A stretch of DNA of 11,512 nucleotides from Alphaproteobacteria bacterium UBA3002 (GTDB taxonomy: Bacteria; Pseudomonadota; Alphaproteobacteria; Rickettsiales; UBA3002), in the NCBI GenBank assembly GCA_002346425.1, contig DDZS01000021.1, positions 9,597-21,108 on the forward strand, written 5' to 3'. The notes beneath the pieces were generated by a model. That model was not told the DNA's origin. It made no database searches and saw nothing but the letters and a program-made list of their open reading frames with translations. Both the position numbers and the translations under genes were made by a program. How positions within the stretch are numbered: position 1 is the first letter of the stretch; the number at the start of each line of letters is the position of its first letter. Shown here piece by piece: positions 7,735-11,512 of the stretch.

Positions 7735-7794
7735 GTCGGCCAAATGTCATTCAATCTTCATACTGTTTGCCAGTGTTGACTTTACTATGCGGCG

Positions 7795-9261
7795 ATGACT
7801 TTTCGCGAACTTAACATCAGTCCCAATCCCACGATTGCCGAGATCGGCATTCTGCTTGAATGGCTCATGAAGTTGCCAGAGAATTTGGACGGTGAAAAGA
7901 AAGAGGCGCTTCATTACGAGAGTAGTGGCGGAAAACCCAACGGCATGCTGCGTAGTTTCACCCTGTCACCGGAACGTATGATGCGCAGCCGCTCTGCCTT
8001 TCAGGAGGTGCAGAATAAGCTGCATGGTTTTTTGCGCAGTCATGCCAGCCGGAGTTGCCTGCACTTTGTCGAGAATAACCCGACTTACACCGAATTCTTA
8101 GCCCAAACGCCGCTTGCCATCGCGGAGGATGAGCCGATGTTGGTCTGGACGGTGATGTGTCAGGAAATGACCGATGAGCTGCAGAAGTTAGAGAAACAAT
8201 GCGCAGGTAACGATCAGGCCATTCAGCATTTGAAATCATTGCGAGATTATTTTTGCGACGCATCCCGCTATCCCACGCTGCAGGAAGTGTGGCACATGCT
8301 GTTGCAGGAGCGGCAGGTGTGGCCGATGCTAGAGGCCCCGGAAATGGCTAAGGGAAAAACCGTAATGAATGATGCATTGGCGCGATTGGCCATTGATATG
8401 ATGGACCAACTGCGTAATTTGCCTGAATTTCCTTTTACGCTGACGACGCAGGATGGCACCCAGCTTTCTATATTTATTCCAAATAAAGAACTGGAAACCG
8501 AAATAGCACGCAACAGTATCGCCGCGATGCCGCTGGCATTATATGCGGGGAGCGGTCAGGTGACTGAACGGTATGTGCCTATTGCGGTGCAACGCGTCGT
8601 GGGCATTGGCGGCTTCAAGAGTTTTACCAATCAGTGGCAAACATTCTGTGACGCGGTAGACTCTGCGCTGGTAAAACAGTATCCGGGGCGCTCTCAAAAA
8701 TGGTATAGCGGAGTGATGCAGTCGAATGGGCTGGCGCTAGGAAACAAGCAAGTGGATATGCTGAAACCCTATCTTGAGCACGCTATGCCAGAATTGGGCA
8801 GCTTACTGTGCCTTAATGCCATGAAAGAAGATGGCCAATCAATACAGCCGGCAGAGGAACTGCAGAAGATTTGCGTAGCGTTTCATATTGCGTATCAGCC
8901 AGAATGGAGCGTGCCGCAAACTGCGGAAGATATGAATGCCTTAATGAAGTTGGCGCATCTTTATTTGTATAAGCCCATTTATGACTGTGTCAGGTCGCAT
9001 GCACGGAACAAACTTCCGGTAATCGAAGCGTGGATGATTGCCCAGCCCCAACCGGATGTGGCGAGCAAAGCTAGTGGGTTTAGTGAAGAAGATTGGTCGC
9101 AATTGGCGCAGGAAGTCGAGCAATGCGAAAAAATTGCTTCAGTGGCGGGCGGTGTGTCAAATCCACGCTTTGGCACATCGCTGGCAACGATAAAATATCT
9201 GTTGGACAATCGCGGGCTGATTAAGCCTGCGCCCGCTGCGGAAGCGGCGCAGGCTCGCTAA
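7795..9261 (+). CDS. Unrecognised 488-residue cytoplasmic protein
   Basis: I do not recognise this protein. It has no signal peptide, no membrane helix and no nucleotide-binding or protease motif that I can name. It looks mostly helical. The first about 210 residues are rich in Leu, Met, Gln and Glu; a short beta-like part follows (about 212-275, with FTLTTQDGTQLSIFIPN and RVVGIGGFKSF); a second helical half holds a QKWYSGVMQSNGLALG stretch (301-316). The C-terminus (478-488) is Ala/Pro-rich because it overlaps a terminator hairpin. The ATG at 7795 lacks a clear ribosome site. A TACTAT at 7783-7788 could be a -10 element for a leaderless transcript, or the gene may be read through from aroA-cmk, which ends 60 bases upstream. 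Codon use looks like that of its neighbours, and the frame is long and intact, so it is a real gene. Confidence 0.8.
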   Translation: MTFRELNISPNPTIAEIGILLEWLMKLPENLDGEKKEALHYESSGGKPNGMLRSFTLSPERMMRSRSAFQEVQNKLHGFLRSHASRSCLHFVENNPTYTEFLAQTPLAIAEDEPMLVWTVMCQEMTDELQKLEKQCAGNDQAIQHLKSLRDYFCDASRYPTLQEVWHMLLQERQVWPMLEAPEMAKGKTVMNDALARLAIDMMDQLRNLPEFPFTLTTQDGTQLSIFIPNKELETEIARNSIAAMPLALYAGSGQVTERYVPIAVQRVVGIGGFKSFTNQWQTFCDAVDSALVKQYPGRSQKWYSGVMQSNGLALGNKQVDMLKPYLEHAMPELGSLLCLNAMKEDGQSIQPAEELQKICVAFHIAYQPEWSVPQTAEDMNALMKLAHLYLYKPIYDCVRSHARNKLPVIEAWMIAQPQPDVASKASGFSEEDWSQLAQEVEQCEKIASVAGGVSNPRFGTSLATIKYLLDNRGLIKPAPAAEAAQAR

Positions 9262-9266
9262 TTTTT
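9224..9266 (+). terminator. Intrinsic terminator overlapping the 3' end of the 488-residue gene
   Basis: AGCCTGCGCC (9224-9233) pairs perfectly with GGCGCAGGCT (9246-9255). The stem is extended inward by GCT/AGC after one bulged base, leaving a five-base loop GCGGA. A T5 run follows at 9262-9266, six bases after the stem. That gap is longer than in a textbook terminator. The stem lies wholly inside the coding sequence. It would separate the plus-strand block from the convergent pseudopilin gene. Confidence 0.6.
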
Positions 9267-9287
9267 CTTCACTATCTGTATCCGTGG

Positions 9288-10283
9288 TTAATCGAGTTTC
9301 ATCACCATCGTCGTTCCATCCTTGCATGGAATGACGCCACCGTATAACTGCCATTTGCCTGCTAAAAAAGAGAGTTTGGTAAGGTTTGTAGTAATCAAAA
9401 ATTCGCACGAAAGCGCGCGATGCGAGGCGTTGCCATTGCCACCGTTTGAAGCAGCGTTGACGCAAGCGGTGACGTCGTCGAGCCCGTCGCCGTCAGATGC
9501 TTCATTAGTGCAAAGCTGGGCGCTTTTCGCTTCGGCGGCAAGCCCTGTAGTCAGCTGAATATGTTCCGATCTGCGGAACAGCACCATGTCGTCGAAACTA
9601 TCTGCAACGTTGGTTAGCGGCATGCTTTGGATAATCGTGCCGTTTGCCAATGTGGCCGCCGCATTGTCATCGCAATCACAGTTTTCCTTTTCGGCGGTGG
9701 ATACCGCCTGCTTATGTTTCGCGCGTTTGCCGGACAGCAGCCACCCACCATGACCGTTTGCGCCATGACTGATCACAGCGAAGACCGCATTATTTAAATA
9801 AGGTATGCCGCTGCGATCCGTCACTGTCAGCAGGCCGGGCAGAAAAATGCCGTTGGGCACCAGATTGGTGTGGCTGACATGATAGGTGAAACGCCGCTGC
9901 CAGCCGTCAAAGCCATATTCGTCCGGTAGTCCCAAGGTTTTGGTGGGTACGCCACCGATGGAGGTGCCGGTGGCGGTCACGAAGTTTGCATCCGGACTGG
10001 TCCCGTTTTGACAATCGATACCATCGAAAGGCGCTGCCCGGGCAAAATTGGGTGTACTAATATCCAGCGAATTATCACTGGGGCAGGGTAGTTTCTTCTC
10101 CGCTAACACGTAAGAAGACAGGGCGTGCTCAATCGCTTCCAGCCGTTTTTGCGTGGTCTCAACGGCTTTGCTTTTGGTTTGCTGCGTCAACATGGGTAAA
10201 AACCCCGCTAGCGCGATCCCGGTGATGGTTAAAACGATAGAGATTTCAACTAAACTAAAGGCGGTAGGGCGTAATTTAGGCAT
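9288..10283 (-). CDS. Type IV prepilin / type II secretion pseudopilin-like protein
   Basis: I chose the ATG at 10283 (331 residues) because it leaves a short basic leader, MPKLRPTA, directly before a class III prepilin motif, FSLVEISIVLTI. Mature Phe1 and Glu5 are therefore residues 9 and 13, and the hydrophobic helix runs to about residue 32. A TTG at 10358 would add 25 residues and spoil the short leader. Cleavage would follow Ala8 rather than the usual Gly. The C-terminal domain has eight cysteines (67, 91, 202, 204, 258, 274, 293, 320), enough for four disulfides. It also has an LPDEYGFDGWQRRFTYHV segment (119-136) of the kind seen in other prepilin-like proteins, and an Asp-rich DGDGLDD loop (264-270) resembling calcium-binding repeats. 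Its likely place is the inner membrane or a pseudopilus. No peptidase, ATPase or secretin gene is nearby. The gene converges on the 488-residue gene with a 26-base gap. Confidence 0.8.
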   Translation of the reverse strand: MPKLRPTAFSLVEISIVLTITGIALAGFLPMLTQQTKSKAVETTQKRLEAIEHALSSYVLAEKKLPCPSDNSLDISTPNFARAAPFDGIDCQNGTSPDANFVTATGTSIGGVPTKTLGLPDEYGFDGWQRRFTYHVSHTNLVPNGIFLPGLLTVTDRSGIPYLNNAVFAVISHGANGHGGWLLSGKRAKHKQAVSTAEKENCDCDDNAAATLANGTIIQSMPLTNVADSFDDMVLFRRSEHIQLTTGLAAEAKSAQLCTNEASDGDGLDDVTACVNAASNGGNGNASHRALSCEFLITTNLTKLSFLAGKWQLYGGVIPCKDGTTMVMKLD

Positions 10284-10288
10284 GCGAG

Positions 10289-10318
10289 ATAATAGCGCAT
10301 CAGAGGGCGGATTCCCAA
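10289..10318 (-). promoter_or_regulatory. Possible promoter of the pseudopilin gene
   Basis: On the minus strand, TTGGGA (10318-10313) and TATTAT (10294-10289) are 18 bases apart. Transcription would start at or next to the ATG at 10283, giving a leaderless mRNA, which fits the absence of a ribosome site there. Pattern match only; a start at the upstream TTG would rule it out. Confidence 0.25.
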
Positions 10319-10399
10319 AATCTGTCGACGATATTGAGTGCAGTGTCTTAATTTGCAACGCTGGCGGGTTAATCTACGCGCGGCAGATGACTATTCCCC

Positions 10400-10427
10400 T
10401 TGCATTTTCATGAGAATTGGGTATGTC
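10400..10427 (+). promoter_or_regulatory. Possible promoter of rpsA
   Basis: TTGCAT (10400-10405) and TATGTC (10422-10427) are 16 bases apart in the 215-base gap between the divergent pseudopilin and rpsA genes. The -10 match is poor. A promoter in this gap is expected because rpsA is cut off from cmk here, but its exact place is uncertain. Confidence 0.25.
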
Positions 10428-10467
10428 TGCGCGCTTGAAAGCTTTTGTTCAACCATTAACCCGGGCG

Positions 10468-10477
10468 TGACCGGTCA
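10468..10477. promoter_or_regulatory. Perfect palindrome upstream of rpsA
   Basis: TGACCGGTCA is a perfect 10-base inverted repeat that ends 21 bases before the rpsA start codon. It could be an operator or simply chance. I know of no factor that binds it. Confidence 0.25.
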
Positions 10478-10487
10478 TCTCACGTGT

Positions 10488-10493
10488 AAAGGA
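10488..10493 (+). promoter_or_regulatory. Shine-Dalgarno site for rpsA
   Basis: AAAGGA stands five bases before the ATG at 10499 and fixes the start of ribosomal protein S1. Confidence 0.55.
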
Positions 10494-10498
10494 TTCCC

Positions 10499-11512
10499 AT
10501 GAGCGTTCAGGCATTAGCACAAGATTTAAGCGATACTATTGAAGATGGTTTCGACACCGGCGAAGATTTCGCCTCATTATTAGATAATTCATATACCAGC
10601 GATGTGACCGAAGGTAGCGTGGTGCAAGGCACCGTGGTCGCGCTGGAAAAAGACATGGTCATTATGGATGTCGGCCTGAAATCAGAAGGCCGTATCGCGT
10701 TAAAAGAATTCGCGAATGCCGGCAAGCCAGCCGAAGTCATGATCGGCGATCATTTCGATGTCTATGTTGAACGTTTTGAAGATCGTAATGGCGAAGCGTC
10801 GCTGAGCCGCGAAAAGGCCCTGCGTGAAGAAAGCTGGACCGAGCTGGAAGAGAAATGCAAAAACGAAGAGCGCGTCGAAGGCGTCATCTTCAGCCGCGTG
10901 AAAGGTGGCTTCACGGTGGATATTAAAGGCGCAGTGGCCTTCCTGCCGGGCTCTCAAGTGGACGTACGTCCAATTAAAGATGCGACCCCGCTGATGAATG
11001 TGCCGCAGCCGTTCATGATTCTGAAAATGGATCGTCGTCGCGGTAATATCGTCGTATCACGTCGTGCGGTAATGGAAGAATCTCGCGGCGCAGCACGTGA
11101 TGAATTGCTGAACAACATTCACGAAGGCCAGGAGCTGGAAGGCGTGGTCAAAAACATCACCGATTACGGCGCGTTTGTGGATATGGGCGGTGTTGACGGC
11201 CTGCTGCACGTGACCGATATTTCGTGGAAACGTATCAACCATCCTTCAGAAGTATTCTCGGTTGGCGATACGATTAAAGTCATGGTCACCAAATTCGACC
11301 ACGATACTAAGCGTATTTCTCTGGGCATGAAACAGCTGGAAAGCAATCCATGGGAAGGTCTGGAAGACCAATTCGTCGAAGGCGCGAAATTCAAAGGTAA
11401 AGTCACCAACATTACCGATTACGGCGCGTTTATCGAATTGATGAACGGTATTGAAGGTCTGGTCCACGTTTCTGAAATGAGTTGGACTAAGAAAAACATT
11501 CATCCTGGGAAG
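10499..11512 (+). CDS. rpsA: 30S ribosomal protein S1, 3' end outside the window
   Basis: The frame is open from ATG 10499 to the window end, giving 338 residues of a protein that is usually about 550-570 long. S1 binds mRNA on the small ribosomal subunit and helps start translation. An acidic N-terminal arm (1-36) precedes OB-fold S1 domains at about 37-105, 120-188 and 205-278, and a fourth begins near 293 and is cut by the window end. The first two are the divergent ribosome-binding type. The third and fourth carry the RNA-binding signature NITDYGAFV/I (219-227 and 304-312) and GLLHVTDISW / GLVHVSEMSW. The two TDYGAF motifs are encoded by identical 18-base stretches at 11159-11176 and 11414-11431. 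The start is fixed by the AAAGGA ribosome site and the conserved N-terminal arm. In many alphaproteobacteria this gene follows cmk closely; here 2.76 kb intervene. Confidence 0.97.
   Translation, partial: MSVQALAQDLSDTIEDGFDTGEDFASLLDNSYTSDVTEGSVVQGTVVALEKDMVIMDVGLKSEGRIALKEFANAGKPAEVMIGDHFDVYVERFEDRNGEASLSREKALREESWTELEEKCKNEERVEGVIFSRVKGGFTVDIKGAVAFLPGSQVDVRPIKDATPLMNVPQPFMILKMDRRRGNIVVSRRAVMEESRGAARDELLNNIHEGQELEGVVKNITDYGAFVDMGGVDGLLHVTDISWKRINHPSEVFSVGDTIKVMVTKFDHDTKRISLGMKQLESNPWEGLEDQFVEGAKFKGKVTNITDYGAFIELMNGIEGLVHVSEMSWTKKNIHPGK

Noticed and set aside
7343..7750. Open frame of 135 codons on the minus strand
   Set aside because: It is a shadow of the cytidylate kinase domain; the plus-strand frame has all kinase motifs.
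7787..7798. Tiny upstream frame ATG-CGG-CGA-TGA overlapping the start of the 488-residue gene
   Set aside because: Three codons with no ribosome site is well within chance.
10284..10358. 25-residue N-terminal extension of the pseudopilin from a TTG start
   Set aside because: The ATG at 10283 gives a short basic prepilin leader as expected; the extension would put the cleavage motif 33 residues in, and it has no ribosome site.
11159..11431. Two identical 18-base stretches 255 bases apart
   Set aside because: They encode the conserved TDYGAF motif of successive S1 domains, so they are explained by domain repetition and not by a mobile repeat.

Overview
The window looks like chromosomal DNA of an alphaproteobacterium with mid-range GC content. 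Four things point there: a class II EPSP synthase, a gene of the FYDLN_acid (TIGR02300) family divergent from aroA, the aroA-cmk...rpsA neighbourhood typical of that class, and a degenerate GGDEF/EAL protein beside an AsmA-family gene. Genus cannot be decided from the sequence. I see no phage, transposase, CRISPR, tRNA or rRNA.

Layout. Positions 1-1007 (+) hold the 3' part of an unrecognised gene with an EF-hand-like loop. It converges, with a 4-base overlap, on a minus-strand block read right to left: the FYDLN_acid protein (5646-5212), a 203-base spacer, an AsmA-like inner-membrane/periplasmic protein (5008-2372), and a degenerate GGDEF-EAL protein (2290-1004). The spacer contains a probable small inserted repeat, bounded by 10-base direct repeats that fall on the FYDLN stop codon. 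A short divergent promoter region (5647-5733) separates this block from the plus-strand biosynthetic block.

The plus-strand block starts with a single 666-residue gene that fuses EPSP synthase (AroA, shikimate pathway) to cytidylate kinase (Cmk). It is followed by an unrecognised 488-residue cytoplasmic protein whose 3' end overlaps a probable intrinsic terminator. A type IV prepilin-like gene then runs on the minus strand (10283-9288). Ribosomal protein S1 (rpsA) starts at 10499 and runs off the window. In many alphaproteobacteria cmk and rpsA are close together; here they are separated by about 2.76 kb carrying the orphan gene and the convergent pseudopilin gene.

The housekeeping genes are secure. 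No complete new system is evident. The parts most worth a second look are the putative insertion at the FYDLN stop codon, the AroA-Cmk fusion, the doubly degenerate GGDEF-EAL protein, and the orphan and pseudopilin genes wedged between cmk and rpsA.
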